Shown here: one piece after another, positions 1 through 9,281 of the stretch
Numbering within the stretch: the stretch's first letter is position 1
Layout of the letters: every line of letters begins with the position of its first letter
Assembly: GCA_019187195.1 (NCBI GenBank)
Contig: JABAQT010000041.1
Location: 1 to 39,816 of the forward strand
DNA: 39,816 nucleotides
Direction: 5' to 3'
Source of the DNA: Bryobacteraceae bacterium
GTDB taxonomy: Bacteria > Acidobacteriota > Terriglobia > Bryobacterales > Bryobacteraceae
Made by a program: the position numbers and the translations under genes
The notes under the pieces: model-generated
Told to the model about the DNA's origin: nothing
Databases searched by the model: none
Seen by the model: only the letters and a program-made list of their open reading frames with translations

Positions 1-1634
1 CCGGTGGAGTGGAGGAGGTAGACGGCTCCGAGGGTGGTGAGGACGAGGCATCCTCGAGGGTCGACGGCGACGCCGTTGACAGGAAACGGAGTTTCAATGG
101 GGGTGACGGTTCCATCAGGCAGGATTTGGATGAGCTGGCCGTTTTCGACGGTGAAGACGGGACCATCGGGAGCGGCGGCGAGGGTGGCCGGGTTGGTGAG
201 AGAGGCAAGGGGGGAGGAGATTCCGGGTGGAGTGATGGCGCGGACTTCGTCAGGGGTGGTGAAGAAGACGGTTCCGGCGGGTCCGGCGGAGAGCCAGCGG
301 GGGAGGATCTCTTCGGCGATGACGCGGGAAGGACCTTGGGAGGGAATCTCGAGGATGCGGTTGTTCAGGGTGTCGGCGAGGAAGACGCGGTCCCTGGAAT
401 CGACGGTGACGGCGGTGGGTCGATTCAGGCCGCTGAGCGGGAGGGTATCGAGGATGCCATCGGGGTGAACGGTTTGGACCTGGTTGGCGTTGGGCTGGGT
501 GATGTAGAGGCTGCCGGTGGAGTCAGCGGCCACGGAGGAGGGATCGAGGAGGAGAAATTCCGTTGCGGGGACGCCGGGGCGGGTGCGGCGGACCTGGTCA
601 CCGGCGACAGGCGCGCCGATGGAGGTGTAGCCGGGGGCCCAGATATTCATCTGTTGCGGGTAGGCGATGAAGACGTTACCGGAGGGATCGACGGCGATGG
701 CCTGGGGAGGGCCGAGTTGGGGGAAGAGGGTCTCAATGGTTCCGCCGGTGGTGAGGCGGCGGATGCGACGGTTGGCGGTGTCGGCGATGTAGAGGTTGCC
801 TTGGGCGTCAAGAGCGACATCGCGTGGGAAGGCAAGCTGAGCTTCGATGGCGGGGCCGAAGTCGCCGGAGAATCCGGGCGCGCCGGTTCCGGCGATGGTG
901 GTGAGTTCGCCGTCCGGGGAGAGCCTGCGAATCGAGTGATGGCCGGTATCGGCCAGGAAGAGGCTGCCGGAGGAGTCGAGGGCGAGTCCGCCGGGGGACA
1001 GGAAGCCACCGGCCAGAGTGGTGACAGTCCCGCCGGGGGAGATACGGCGGAGGCGGGCATCGCCCGATGGGTTCGCCTCGCAAAAGAAGACCTCGCCCGA
1101 GGGGCTGACGGCGATGCCGGAGAGGAGGCCGAGAGGAGAGTCGAGGGCGGGGACGCCGTCGCCACCCTCGCCACGATCGCCCGTGCCCGCAATAGTGGTG
1201 ATGATTCCTTCGGGAGTGATTCTACGGATACGGAAGTTGCCGCGGTCGGCGAGGTAGAGATTGCCCTGGGAATCGAAGGCGAGGAAGCCCGGCGAGGAGA
1301 GATGAGCCCCGTCGGAGGGACCGCCGTCGCCGCTGAAGTAAGGGGCTCCCACGCCGGCGAAGGTGGAGATGGGGCTATAGGCGTAGCGGACTTCGGCGAA
1401 GGGTTGGGCGAGATCGATGGGAACGCGGCGGATGCGGTGGGCGGAGGCGTCGGCGAGGTAGACGTTGCCTTGGGGGTCGAGGGCGAGGCCGGAGAGGTTG
1501 GCGAAGATGGCGCGCACGGCCGGACCGCCGTCGCGGATGGGGTCGGCTCCGGCCACGGTGGTGACGGTGTAGGATCCGGCCCAGAGGTTGGAGGCGAGAA
1601 GCAGGGCGGGCGATAGCAGGAATCGTTTTTTCAT
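1..1634 (-). CDS. NHL-repeat beta-propeller secreted protein (3' end outside window)
   Basis: An open frame runs from an ATG at 1634 to the left edge without a stop, so the C-terminus is missing; about 544 residues are visible. The start MKKRFLLSPALLLAS is a typical signal peptide (basic N-region, hydrophobic core). An in-frame ATG nine bases upstream (1643) is possible; neither has a clear Shine-Dalgarno site. Repeats of about 50-60 residues contain the blade pattern G-L-A-L-D-x-x-G-N-x-Y-L-A-D-x-x-x-x-R-I-R-R, alternating with T-x-A-G-T-G-x-x-G-F-x-G-D. This is the NHL-repeat signature of extracellular beta-propellers common in Acidobacteriota. The fold is well supported, but ligand and role cannot be told from sequence. 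The long plus-strand frame over the same bases is a GC-driven shadow. Confidence 0.85.
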   Translation of the reverse strand, partial: MKKRFLLSPALLLASNLWAGSYTVTTVAGADPIRDGGPAVRAIFANLSGLALDPQGNVYLADASAHRIRRVPIDLAQPFAEVRYAYSPISTFAGVGAPYFSGDGGPSDGAHLSSPGFLAFDSQGNLYLADRGNFRIRRITPEGIITTIAGTGDRGEGGDGVPALDSPLGLLSGIAVSPSGEVFFCEANPSGDARLRRISPGGTVTTLAGGFLSPGGLALDSSGSLFLADTGHHSIRRLSPDGELTTIAGTGAPGFSGDFGPAIEAQLAFPRDVALDAQGNLYIADTANRRIRRLTTGGTIETLFPQLGPPQAIAVDPSGNVFIAYPQQMNIWAPGYTSIGAPVAGDQVRRTRPGVPATEFLLLDPSSVAADSTGSLYITQPNANQVQTVHPDGILDTLPLSGLNRPTAVTVDSRDRVFLADTLNNRILEIPSQGPSRVIAEEILPRWLSAGPAGTVFFTTPDEVRAITPPGISSPLASLTNPATLAAAPDGPVFTVENGQLIQILPDGTVTPIETPFPVNGVAVDPRGCLVLTTLGAVYLLHST

Positions 1635-1701
1635 TACTGTCATTAGCGCGAAAACGGAGGGAGCAAGGGATCACTCGAGGCATCAGCGGGCATGGTAAGC
1701 T

Positions 1702-2355
1702 GTGTGTGCCGTGGAACAGATTCCTCCCACTAAATTGCCAGCCGCGTGCGCGGAGTGCATAACAACGCTGAAGATGGCGCAGCCGAACATGGATCCTAAA
1801 CAATTTCCATCGAAAATGTTTCGGGATGCGGAAGGGCGGATGCGCGTCGATTCCGGGGATACGTCGGTGATCACGGACCCGAAGAAACGGGAGACGATCA
1901 TCCTGGACCATATAAAGAAGGAAGTGCAGCGGATCCCGATGCCGCAGCCGCCGCAGTTGCCGGAGATGCCGAAGTTCACGCCGCCGGGGATGCCGGGCGG
2001 GGCTCCGCCGGCACCACCGTCGAACGTAATTGACTTGGGGAAGAACTTCATTGAAGGACATGCGGTGGAGGGGAAGAAGTACCTGTTTCAGCCTCCGGCT
2101 CCGCCGAACCTGCCGCAGGCTCCGAACATGCCGCAGGCTCCGCAGCCGGAGGGAGTGATTTCGGCTTTGGAGGTGTGGACGAGTTCGCAGTTGCACCTTC
2201 CGGTATTGACGAAGACGATAGGGAGTTTCGGGGAGCAGATCTGCCACTGCCGGTGCGCGGGGATGGAGCCGCCGCCGAATACTTTCGACATACCGCCGGA
2301 TTACAAGCCCGCGGGTCTGGCGGCGAAAGCGAAGCTGCCGGGTTTGCCGCGGTAG
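1702..2355 (+). CDS. proline-rich acidobacterial hypothetical protein
   Basis: 217 codons from a GTG at 1702; an in-frame ATG at 1774 is an alternative and neither has a strong ribosome-binding site. Residues about 35-75 read FRDAEGRMRVDSGDTSVITDP, then a segment ending in LDHIKKE. About residues 155-205 read EVWTSSQLHLPVLTKT, then FGEQ, then a PPDYKP motif near the end. From memory, this two-part pattern (R-D-x-x-G-R-x-R, then an E-V-W-x-S-x-x-L block and a P-P-D-Y-K end) recurs in uncharacterised exported acidobacterial proteins. Two proline-rich stretches (PMPQPPQLPEMPKF and PQAPNMPQAPQP) separate the blocks. No signal peptide is visible, which is odd for that family and suggests that the start is wrong or the protein is diverged. 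Function unknown. Confidence 0.6.
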   Translation: MCAVEQIPPTKLPAACAECITTLKMAQPNMDPKQFPSKMFRDAEGRMRVDSGDTSVITDPKKRETIILDHIKKEVQRIPMPQPPQLPEMPKFTPPGMPGGAPPAPPSNVIDLGKNFIEGHAVEGKKYLFQPPAPPNLPQAPNMPQAPQPEGVISALEVWTSSQLHLPVLTKTIGSFGEQICHCRCAGMEPPPNTFDIPPDYKPAGLAAKAKLPGLPR

Positions 2356-2375
2356 GGCCGCGGAGTTGGGTGTTT

Positions 2376-2909
2376 CTACAGTCCGCTGACGATTTCGAGA
2401 TTGGGCAGGGATTGTTTGAGCCTGGCGATGCCGGCGGCGGTAACCTTTGTCTGGAAGACGTAGAGGTGTTTGAGATTGGTGAGGCCGGCGAGTTGTTCCA
2501 GTCCGGCGTCGTCCACGCCGGAACCATAAAGGTTGAGGTAGGTGAGTTTCTTGAGGTCTTTCAGATTCGCCAGATCCTTGCCTGTAATCCGGGTCTTTTC
2601 GAGGTGGAGTTGTTCGAGATCGGTGAGAGGCTTGACATAGGCCAAGGCGGCCCCGGTGATGGCGGTATTTCCGAGGTGTAAGATGGCGACTTTGTGGAGT
2701 GTGGCGACGGGGGCGACATCGGCGTCTTTTATGCTGGGCCCCTGGAGATAGAAACTCACCTCCAGGCGGTCATCATTTTGGGCCAGCGGGCGCACGCTTC
2801 CGCCGGACTTTTCAATCAGCGCAATCGCCTTGGCGTCGGGGCCGGGCGCCTCGGGCGTTTTGGCGGCGGTGGCTTGCAGCATGGAAGAAAAGATGGAAAG
2901 CAGCCTCAT
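2376..2909 (-). CDS. leucine-rich repeat protein
   Basis: 177 residues from ATG 2909. A short hydrophobic N-terminus (MRLLSIFSSMLQATAA) looks like a marginal signal peptide. From about residue 65 onward there are four to five leucine-rich repeats of about 24 residues with the pattern L-x-x-L-x-L-x-x-T-x-I-T-G/D-x-x-L (for example LEQLHLEKTRITGKDLANL, LTYLNLYGSGVDDAGLEQL). This is the short repeat class frequent in planctomycetes and Acidobacteriota. Such repeats bind proteins, but the partner is unknown. The gene is convergent with the proline-rich gene (20-base gap) and divergent from the DUF3604 gene. Confidence 0.75.
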   Translation of the reverse strand: MRLLSIFSSMLQATAAKTPEAPGPDAKAIALIEKSGGSVRPLAQNDDRLEVSFYLQGPSIKDADVAPVATLHKVAILHLGNTAITGAALAYVKPLTDLEQLHLEKTRITGKDLANLKDLKKLTYLNLYGSGVDDAGLEQLAGLTNLKHLYVFQTKVTAAGIARLKQSLPNLEIVSGL

Positions 2910-3001
2910 GTAGTAGCATCCTCGCGTACCAGATTTACTTCAGTATTACTCCTGTTACGGGAGGGTAGGCAAGCGGGGTCCATCGTGATAGGATGCCTGC
3001 C
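2910..3001. promoter_or_regulatory. divergent promoter region between LRR gene and DUF3604 gene
   Basis: 92-base gap between divergent starts. On the plus strand TAGGAT (2989-2994) lies seven bases before ATG 3002, with TAGGCA (a weak -35 match) 17 bases further upstream. On the minus strand, AGGA lies 11 bases before ATG 2909. No operator-like repeat is obvious apart from a small CTCC/GGAG inverted repeat at 2949-2963. Confidence 0.35.
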
Positions 3002-5833
3002 ATGCGACGCCAGCTTTTGTTGACCGCAGCCAGCGCCACGGGTTTTGCCATCGCGATTCCCTATTTGCTTTCGCAACAAGGACAGGTTACGAGCGGGCCA
3101 GGGGGCTCAGTATTCGAGGATTCAACGGCCACGGTGCGGATCGAATTCGGCGTGAAGGATGGAACCGCGCGCGCGTGGAACGGTTCGGTGGCGGCGCGGG
3201 GTGGGGAGATTCTGAGAGTACGGAACTGGCATCCCCGGCGGGGCGATGCGGTGACGGGGACGAGTTGGAATCTGCGGACGCGGCGGGGGCCGAACTTTGT
3301 CCTGAGGGCATGGGAGAGGGAACGGCTGACTGACGCCAGGAAGTATGTTGACACGCCGGGCGTAGTGATCGATGTGAAGGGGAACGCGGGCACGGAACTG
3401 CGCGTGGAGACGGTGAATGGCAGTTTCGCCGTGCGGCCATGGGACATCGCGCCGGGGTCGGCCGTATTTGTACTGGGCGGGAACGCGGCGGCCCACAGAG
3501 TGGCGCAAGCCGAGAGGGTTTCGGCGGAGAACACGAACAGCGACTTCCCTTCCCTGGCGGCGCTTCCGGACGGGCGGATCGTGGCGGCATGGGTTGCGTT
3601 CCGGGATGGCGGGAACGCGCTGCTTGCGCGGAGCTTTGATGGAAAGGGGTGGGGCGCGATTCAGGAGATAGCCAGGCATGCGGATATTTCGATGGTGAAG
3701 CTGGGCGTGGGACGGCAGGGGGAGGCGGTGGCGGTGTGGGCCGCGCAGGTGAACGGGAATTGGGATATCCATGCGAGCCGGCAGAGCGGGGGAAGTTGGA
3801 GTGAAGCGGAGCGGTTGAGCACGGACGCGCAGCCGGACATTTATCCGGCGGTGGCGGCCGACGCGAATGGGAACGTGTGGGTGGCGTGGCAGGGATTCCG
3901 GAGCGGGAAGTCCGATATTTTCGCGCGGAGGTTTGACGGAGCGAGTTGGAGCGCCCAGGAGCGGGTTTCCACCTCGGCGGCGAACGACTGGGCTCCGGCG
4001 ATCGCGGCGGACCACAAGGGCGGGGTGTACGTGGGTTGGGACAGTTATGACAAGGGGAACTACGACATCGAGATGCGGAAGTACGAGAACGGGCGGTGGG
4101 GGGAGGCGGCCGCAATCGCGGACAGTTTGAAGTTCGAGGCTTACGTGTCGCTCGCGTGCGACAAGGAGAACCGGCTTTGGGCGGCGTGGAATGAGAGCGG
4201 GATGGATTGGGGCAAGGACACGGGGTTTCTGCCGAGGAAGCAAGGGACGGCGTTGTATCACTCGAGGTGGATGGCGGTGGCGGTCCATGACGGGGGCCGA
4301 TGGATGACGCCGGTGACGCCGATCGAGGAGGGGCTTCCCGAGAGCTTGCGGGGATTCAACGACCTGCCGGAACTGGCGGCGGACACGGCGGGGAGGGTGT
4401 GGGTGAGTTTCCGGCACCGGCGGCTGCGGATAGAGGACACGCCGGAAGACACGCCGGCGCACCGCGGGGCATGGGAGATCTACCTGACGGCGGCGGAGGG
4501 GGGCGGGTGGCGGACTCCGGAACAAGTTCCGTTCAGCCAGGGAAGGCATGACATGAGGCTGGGGCTGGCGGCCAATGAGAAGGGCTTGTGGGCGGCGTGG
4601 CCGATGGATAACCGGGATTTCGAGGAGTTTCTGCCGCAGCGGCTGGATGTGTACGCGGCAAGGATTCCGCTGCCTGGAGTGGCGGCTCCGTCGCTGCGAT
4701 TGCGGCCGCGGACGCAGCCGCAATTGAAGCTGTTTCCGGTGCATACCAACGAGGCGGAAGATCTGCGCCGGATTCACGATTACACGATTTCGAGCGGAGG
4801 GAAGAACTATCGCATTTACCGGGGAGATATTCACCGGCACACGGAGTTCTCGATGGATGGGAACAATGACGGGACGCTGGTGGGGACCTACCGGTATGCG
4901 CTGGACGCGGCGGCGCTCGATTTTCTCATGGTGAGCGATCACAACGGGGACAGCGGACCGGACCTTCCGTATATCAACTGGCTGATGCAACAGACGGCGG
5001 ACCTGTTTTCGACGGGCGGGACATTTCTGGCTTTTTACGGTTATGAGCGGAGCCTGCCGTATCCGAACGGACACCGGAACGTGCTGTTCACAAAGAGGGG
5101 AAATCCGACGCTGCCGATTCCAAAGGAGGAGCGGGAGGGGAAGACCGGGGCGAAGATGCTGTATGAGTACCTGAAGAAATACAACGGCATCGCGGTGCCG
5201 CACACATCGGCATCGAGCATGGGGACGGACTGGCGCGACAACGATCCGGAGGTGGAGCCGCTGGTGGAGATTTATCAGGGCGACCGGGTATCGGCGGAGT
5301 ACGAGGGGGCGCCGAAGGCGGCGAATGCCGGGAACGCGGCTTCGGCTCCGGGGGGATTCCGGCCGGCGGGGTATGTCTGGAACGCCTGGGCGAAGGGGTA
5401 CAAGCTGGGAGTGCAGGCGTCATCGGATCATCTTTCGACGCATCTCAGCTATGCCTGCACGATTGCGGCGGACTTCACGCGGGAGGGGTTGGTGGAGGCG
5501 ATGAAGGCGCGGCATTCCTATGGAGCGACGGACAACATCATATTGGATTACCGGATGAAGGCCGGGGGGAAGGAGTATTTGCAGGGGGACATTGTGGATG
5601 TGAGAGGGCCGTTTGAGTTGACGGTGAAGATTATCGGGACGCAGGCGGTGAGGCAGGTGGACCTGATCCGGAGCAACCAGTTTCTAATGACCCGGAATCC
5701 GATGCGAAAGGAGACGGACTTCAGTTTCCGGGACAGCCAACGGTTGAAGGGTGAGAGTTACTACTATGTGCGGGTGATTCAAGTGGATGATCAGATGGCG
5801 TGGTCATCGCCGATCTGGGTGCGGCGGAAGTAA
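3002..5833 (+). CDS. DUF3604 (PHP-like) metallohydrolase with N-terminal beta-propeller
   Basis: 943 residues from ATG 3002. An in-frame ATG lies at 2993, but 3002 gives a cleaner signal peptide (MRRQLLLTAASATGFAIA) and sits seven bases after a TAGGAT box. Residues about 160-560 contain repeated sialidase-type blades (patterns such as GNVWVAWQGFRSGKSDIFAR), predicted to form a beta-propeller. From about residue 600 comes the PHP-like part: YRGDIHRHTEFSMDG (residues ~606-620) and a later VSDHNGDSG (~645), giving clustered His and Asp metal ligands as in the DUF3604/CehA-McbA-like family. Family members hydrolyse phosphate or carbamate esters, but the substrate here cannot be inferred. The product is probably periplasmic or extracellular. 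It lies 57 bases upstream of the DUF1553 gene, which has its own promoter-like site. Confidence 0.85.
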   Translation: MRRQLLLTAASATGFAIAIPYLLSQQGQVTSGPGGSVFEDSTATVRIEFGVKDGTARAWNGSVAARGGEILRVRNWHPRRGDAVTGTSWNLRTRRGPNFVLRAWERERLTDARKYVDTPGVVIDVKGNAGTELRVETVNGSFAVRPWDIAPGSAVFVLGGNAAAHRVAQAERVSAENTNSDFPSLAALPDGRIVAAWVAFRDGGNALLARSFDGKGWGAIQEIARHADISMVKLGVGRQGEAVAVWAAQVNGNWDIHASRQSGGSWSEAERLSTDAQPDIYPAVAADANGNVWVAWQGFRSGKSDIFARRFDGASWSAQERVSTSAANDWAPAIAADHKGGVYVGWDSYDKGNYDIEMRKYENGRWGEAAAIADSLKFEAYVSLACDKENRLWAAWNESGMDWGKDTGFLPRKQGTALYHSRWMAVAVHDGGRWMTPVTPIEEGLPESLRGFNDLPELAADTAGRVWVSFRHRRLRIEDTPEDTPAHRGAWEIYLTAAEGGGWRTPEQVPFSQGRHDMRLGLAANEKGLWAAWPMDNRDFEEFLPQRLDVYAARIPLPGVAAPSLRLRPRTQPQLKLFPVHTNEAEDLRRIHDYTISSGGKNYRIYRGDIHRHTEFSMDGNNDGTLVGTYRYALDAAALDFLMVSDHNGDSGPDLPYINWLMQQTADLFSTGGTFLAFYGYERSLPYPNGHRNVLFTKRGNPTLPIPKEEREGKTGAKMLYEYLKKYNGIAVPHTSASSMGTDWRDNDPEVEPLVEIYQGDRVSAEYEGAPKAANAGNAASAPGGFRPAGYVWNAWAKGYKLGVQASSDHLSTHLSYACTIAADFTREGLVEAMKARHSYGATDNIILDYRMKAGGKEYLQGDIVDVRGPFELTVKIIGTQAVRQVDLIRSNQFLMTRNPMRKETDFSFRDSQRLKGESYYYVRVIQVDDQMAWSSPIWVRRK

Positions 5834-5845
5834 GAGGGAACAGGT

Positions 5846-5856
5846 TGATATATAAT
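5846..5856 (+). promoter_or_regulatory. extended -10 promoter for the DUF1549/DUF1553 gene
   Basis: In the 57-base gap after the DUF3604 gene, TGATATATAAT contains TATAAT (5851-5856) and, one register earlier, an extended form TGA-TATATA. No good -35 is seen. Transcription would begin near 5863, leaving a short leader with GAGGAGG before GTG 5891. Confidence 0.4.
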
Positions 5857-5890
5857 CGGGGAAACACGCAAGAGTAGAGGAGGCGGTCTG

Positions 5891-7861
5891 GTGTACGTTC
5901 GAATGTTTCTTCTGGGAGCGGTTGCCGTGTGTGCCGCTACAGCGGGTAGTTCGATTGGGAATGAGAAGTACACGGCGGCCGAACGGCGGCACTGGGCGTT
6001 TCAGCCACGGGCGGAGCCTGCAGTGCCGGCGGTTAGCGGCGCCACCAATGCGATCGATGCCTTTCTCCTCGACCGGCTCCACAAGGACTCTTTGCAATTC
6101 TCGCCTCCCGCGGGCAAGGAAACGCTGATCCGCCGTCTGTACTTTGATTTGACAGGCCTGCCTCCCTCCCCGGCAGAGGTGGATGCATTCGTGCGTGACA
6201 ACTCGCCCGCGGCTTACGAGAAAGTGGTGGACCGGCTGCTGGCCAGTCCGCGGTATGGCGAGCGGTGGGCGCAGCACTGGCTGGATGTGGTGCGGTTCGC
6301 GGAAACGGATGGCTTCGAGTATGACACGCACCGTCCGGACGCATGGCGGTACCGCGATTATGTGATCCGTTCGATTCAGGAGGACAAACCGTACAATCAG
6401 TTTCTGACGGAACAGCTTGCGGGCGATGAGATGGATCCGAACAACCGGGAGTATCTGATCGCGTCGGGGCTGGAGAGGTTGGGGCCTCTGAGGAAGAACG
6501 CGGGCAACCAGGAAGTGGCGTCGAGCCGGAACGAAGTTCTGGTGGAGATGACGAACATCGTGGGCTCGGGATTTCTAGGGGTGACGCTCGGCTGCGCGCG
6601 GTGCCACGATCATAAGTTTGATCCGATCCGGCACAAGGATTACTACCGGATGATGGCGTACTTCGCGGCGGTGCACGAGAAGAACGTGAGTCTGGCTTCG
6701 CCGGAGCAGCAGACGGCGTGGAACGCGAAAAAGGAAGCCTATGACCAGGAGATGAAGAGCCTGAGGCAGAGGCTGAAGGGGATCAAGGGCGAAGAGCGGG
6801 CGCGGATGCTCGCGAAGATCGAGGAGATGGAGGATCAGGCTCCCGAGCCGCTACCGTCGATTTTCACGGTTTCCGACGATATGTCGAAGGCGACGCCGAT
6901 TTATGTGCTGGCGCGAGGAGATTACCGCAACCGTGGGGACCAGGTGGCTCCGCGGCCGCTGGGAGTGCTGCTGGCGGACGGGAGTCCGGAGTTGCCGTTG
7001 GACGCGGTGAATCCGCGCACGCAGCTTGCCAGGTGGATCACGGATGCGCGGAATCCGCTGACCGCGCGCGTGATGGTGAACCGGATCTGGGGATACCATT
7101 TCGGACGGGCGATTGTGGCGACGCCGAATGATTTCGGACGGATGGGGACGCGACCCTCGCACCCGGAACTGCTCGACTGGCTGGCAAACGAGTTTGTGAA
7201 CAACGGCTGGCACATGAAGCCGATTCACAAGTTGATTGTGATGAGCAAGGCGTACCGGCAGTCCTCGGATTCGCCGCTCGAGAAGGCGGCGATGGAGAAG
7301 GACGCGAACAACGCGCTGTTGTGGCACTATCCGGTGCGGCGACTGGACGCGGAACAGATTCGCGACGGGATGCTGGCGGTGGCGGGACGGCTGAATCCGA
7401 AGATGGGCGGTCCGAGCGTAATTGTGCCGGTGGACCAGGAACTGGTGAACCTGCTGTACAAGCCGTCGCAGTGGGCGGTGACAAAGGACGCCAGCGAGCA
7501 TGACCGGCGGAGCGTATACCTGCTGCACAAGCGCAACCTGCGGCTGCCGATGATGGAGGTGTTCGACGCGCCGGACATGCAGATCAGTTGCGCGCGGCGG
7601 GAATCGAGCACGCACGCTCCGCAGGCGCTGGAACTGATGAACGGCGACTTTTCCAACGAGATGGCGAAGGCATTCGCGACACGGCTGGACCGGGAGGCGG
7701 CATCGCGGGCGAAGCAGGTGGAACTGGCGTTCCGGCTGGCGGCGGGGAGGCTGCCCAACGCGAAGGAGAAGGCCGCGGGGATGAAATTTCTCGAGACGCA
7801 ACCGCTCAGCGAGTTCGCGCTCGCCGTGCTCAACCTGAACGCATTTCTTTACGTGAACTGA
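5891..7861 (+). CDS. DUF1549/DUF1553 domain-containing secreted protein
   Basis: 656 residues. GTG 5891 is chosen because GGAGG ends seven bases upstream; the N-terminus MYVRMFLLGAVAVCAATAGS is a signal peptide. Residues about 45-260 match DUF1549 (FDLTGLPPSPAEVDAF, YGERWAQHWLDVVRFAETDG), including a haem-type motif CARCH followed by DHKFDPI near residue 235. Residues about 280-315 form a short charged coiled coil. DUF1553 follows (NPLTARVMVNRIWGYHFGR, LDWLANEF, YRQSSDSP, RRLDAEQIRDGMLAV). In planctomycete relatives these domains often follow an N-terminal PSCyt1 cytochrome domain, which is absent here. The gene is followed by DUF1501 after one base, a well-known pair in Planctomycetes, Verrucomicrobia and Acidobacteriota thought to handle complex extracellular substrates. 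Biochemical activity is not established. Confidence 0.9.
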   Translation: MYVRMFLLGAVAVCAATAGSSIGNEKYTAAERRHWAFQPRAEPAVPAVSGATNAIDAFLLDRLHKDSLQFSPPAGKETLIRRLYFDLTGLPPSPAEVDAFVRDNSPAAYEKVVDRLLASPRYGERWAQHWLDVVRFAETDGFEYDTHRPDAWRYRDYVIRSIQEDKPYNQFLTEQLAGDEMDPNNREYLIASGLERLGPLRKNAGNQEVASSRNEVLVEMTNIVGSGFLGVTLGCARCHDHKFDPIRHKDYYRMMAYFAAVHEKNVSLASPEQQTAWNAKKEAYDQEMKSLRQRLKGIKGEERARMLAKIEEMEDQAPEPLPSIFTVSDDMSKATPIYVLARGDYRNRGDQVAPRPLGVLLADGSPELPLDAVNPRTQLARWITDARNPLTARVMVNRIWGYHFGRAIVATPNDFGRMGTRPSHPELLDWLANEFVNNGWHMKPIHKLIVMSKAYRQSSDSPLEKAAMEKDANNALLWHYPVRRLDAEQIRDGMLAVAGRLNPKMGGPSVIVPVDQELVNLLYKPSQWAVTKDASEHDRRSVYLLHKRNLRLPMMEVFDAPDMQISCARRESSTHAPQALELMNGDFSNEMAKAFATRLDREAASRAKQVELAFRLAAGRLPNAKEKAAGMKFLETQPLSEFALAVLNLNAFLYVN

Positions 7862-7862
7862 C

Positions 7863-9281
7863 ATGTCTCAACATATTCGCTGGACAAGAAACCGCCGGGA
7901 GTTTTTGACGGACGCGTTTTGCGGATTCGGGTCGCTGGCATACACGGCGATGCTCAGCCAGGAGCAGTTGCGCGCGGGGTACTCGAATCCGCTGGCCCCG
8001 AAGGCTCCGAATTTCACGCCGAAGGCGAAGGCGGTGGTCTTTCTGTTCATGGCGGGGGGACCGAGCCACATCGAGACGTTCGATCCGAAGCCGCTGTTGA
8101 ATGAGCTGAACGGGCAGAAGCGGCCGAAGGAGTTCGGCGAGGCGAAGTACCAGTTCGTCACGACGGAAGCGAGGCTGCTGGGGACGAAGAGGACGTTCCG
8201 GAAATGCGGGCAGAGCGGGATCGAGGTATCGGACCTGTTTCCGCGCCTGGGCGAGAGAGTGGACGACATGGCGGTGATCCGGTCGTGCCACGGGGACATG
8301 GTGGTGCACTCGGCGGCGCAGTATCAGATGATGACGGGGCGCATCATTCCGGGATTTCCAGCGATGGGCTCATGGGTTATCTATGGACTGGGCACGGAGA
8401 GCGATTCGTTGCCGGCCTATGTGGTGATGCCGGATCCGAAGGGTGCGCTCGAGGCGGGCCAGCCGATGTACATGAACGGATTTCTGCCGGCGGTGTATCA
8501 GCCTTCGATGCTGCGGCCGGGAAAGAAGCCGCTGTTGAACCTGGATCTGCCGAAGGGGGTAAACGAGGCGGAGCGGAAGAAGACGGTGGATCTGATCCGC
8601 GAGATGAACATGGCGGGGCCGGGGGCGGAGTCGGAGGAGTTCGCGGCGCGGATGAACGCGTACGACCTGGCGTTCAAGATGCAGACGGAGGCTCCGGAGG
8701 TTTTCGACATATCGAAGGAATCGCAGGCGACGCGGGAGATGTACGGCGTGGGGAAGGAGCCCACGGACGACTATGGACGGCGGTGCCTGCTGGCGCGGAG
8801 GCTGGTGGAGAAGGGGGTGCGGTTCGTGTGCGTGGTGAGCGGCGGCGGGCCGGGCAACATGCAATGGGACGCGCACGAGGATATCGAAGAGAACCACCTG
8901 CGGATGGCCGCGCAGACGGACGTACCGGCGGCGGCGCTGCTCGAGGACCTGAAGGTGAGGGGGTTGCTCGATTCGACGCTGGTGGTGTGGGGCGGCGAGT
9001 TCGGGCGATCACCCGAGGCACAGGGGGGCAAGGGCCGCGACCATCACAATCTGGGGTTTTCGATGTGGCTGGCGGGCGGCGGCATCAAAGGCGGGCAGGT
9101 GGTGGGAGCGACGGACGCGATCGGGTTGCGGGCGATCGAGGATCCGGTGCATTTTCGCGACCTGCACACGACGATTCTGAACCAGCTTGGGTTGAACCAG
9201 CACGCGTTGAGCTACATGCACCAGGGGCGTCGAGAGCGGCTGACGGAAGTGGAAGGGCACGTCGTTAAACAGATTGTGTAG
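7863..9281 (+). CDS. DUF1501 domain-containing protein, Tat-exported
   Basis: 472 residues, starting one base after the DUF1553 stop, hence co-transcribed. The N-terminus contains a twin-arginine-like motif NRREFLTDAF (residues ~11-20) and then a moderately hydrophobic stretch, suggesting folded export by Tat. Typical DUF1501 blocks follow: VVFLFMAGGPSHIETFDPKP, VIRSCHGDMVVHSAAQYQM, YGRRCLLARRLVEKGVRFV, VVWGGEFGRSPEAQGGKGRD and HHNLGFSMWLAGGGIKGG. The family is related to alkaline phosphatase/sulfatase folds; the WGGEFGR...GRDHH region would supply metal ligands. The substrate is unknown. Confidence 0.9.
   Translation: MSQHIRWTRNRREFLTDAFCGFGSLAYTAMLSQEQLRAGYSNPLAPKAPNFTPKAKAVVFLFMAGGPSHIETFDPKPLLNELNGQKRPKEFGEAKYQFVTTEARLLGTKRTFRKCGQSGIEVSDLFPRLGERVDDMAVIRSCHGDMVVHSAAQYQMMTGRIIPGFPAMGSWVIYGLGTESDSLPAYVVMPDPKGALEAGQPMYMNGFLPAVYQPSMLRPGKKPLLNLDLPKGVNEAERKKTVDLIREMNMAGPGAESEEFAARMNAYDLAFKMQTEAPEVFDISKESQATREMYGVGKEPTDDYGRRCLLARRLVEKGVRFVCVVSGGGPGNMQWDAHEDIEENHLRMAAQTDVPAAALLEDLKVRGLLDSTLVVWGGEFGRSPEAQGGKGRDHHNLGFSMWLAGGGIKGGQVVGATDAIGLRAIEDPVHFRDLHTTILNQLGLNQHALSYMHQGRRERLTEVEGHVVKQIV

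Noticed and set aside
9..1616. Long plus-strand frame rich in Gly/Glu/Asp
   Set aside because: It is antisense to the NHL-repeat gene, whose minus-strand frame has a signal peptide and clear repeats; codon phase alignment in high-GC DNA creates such shadows.
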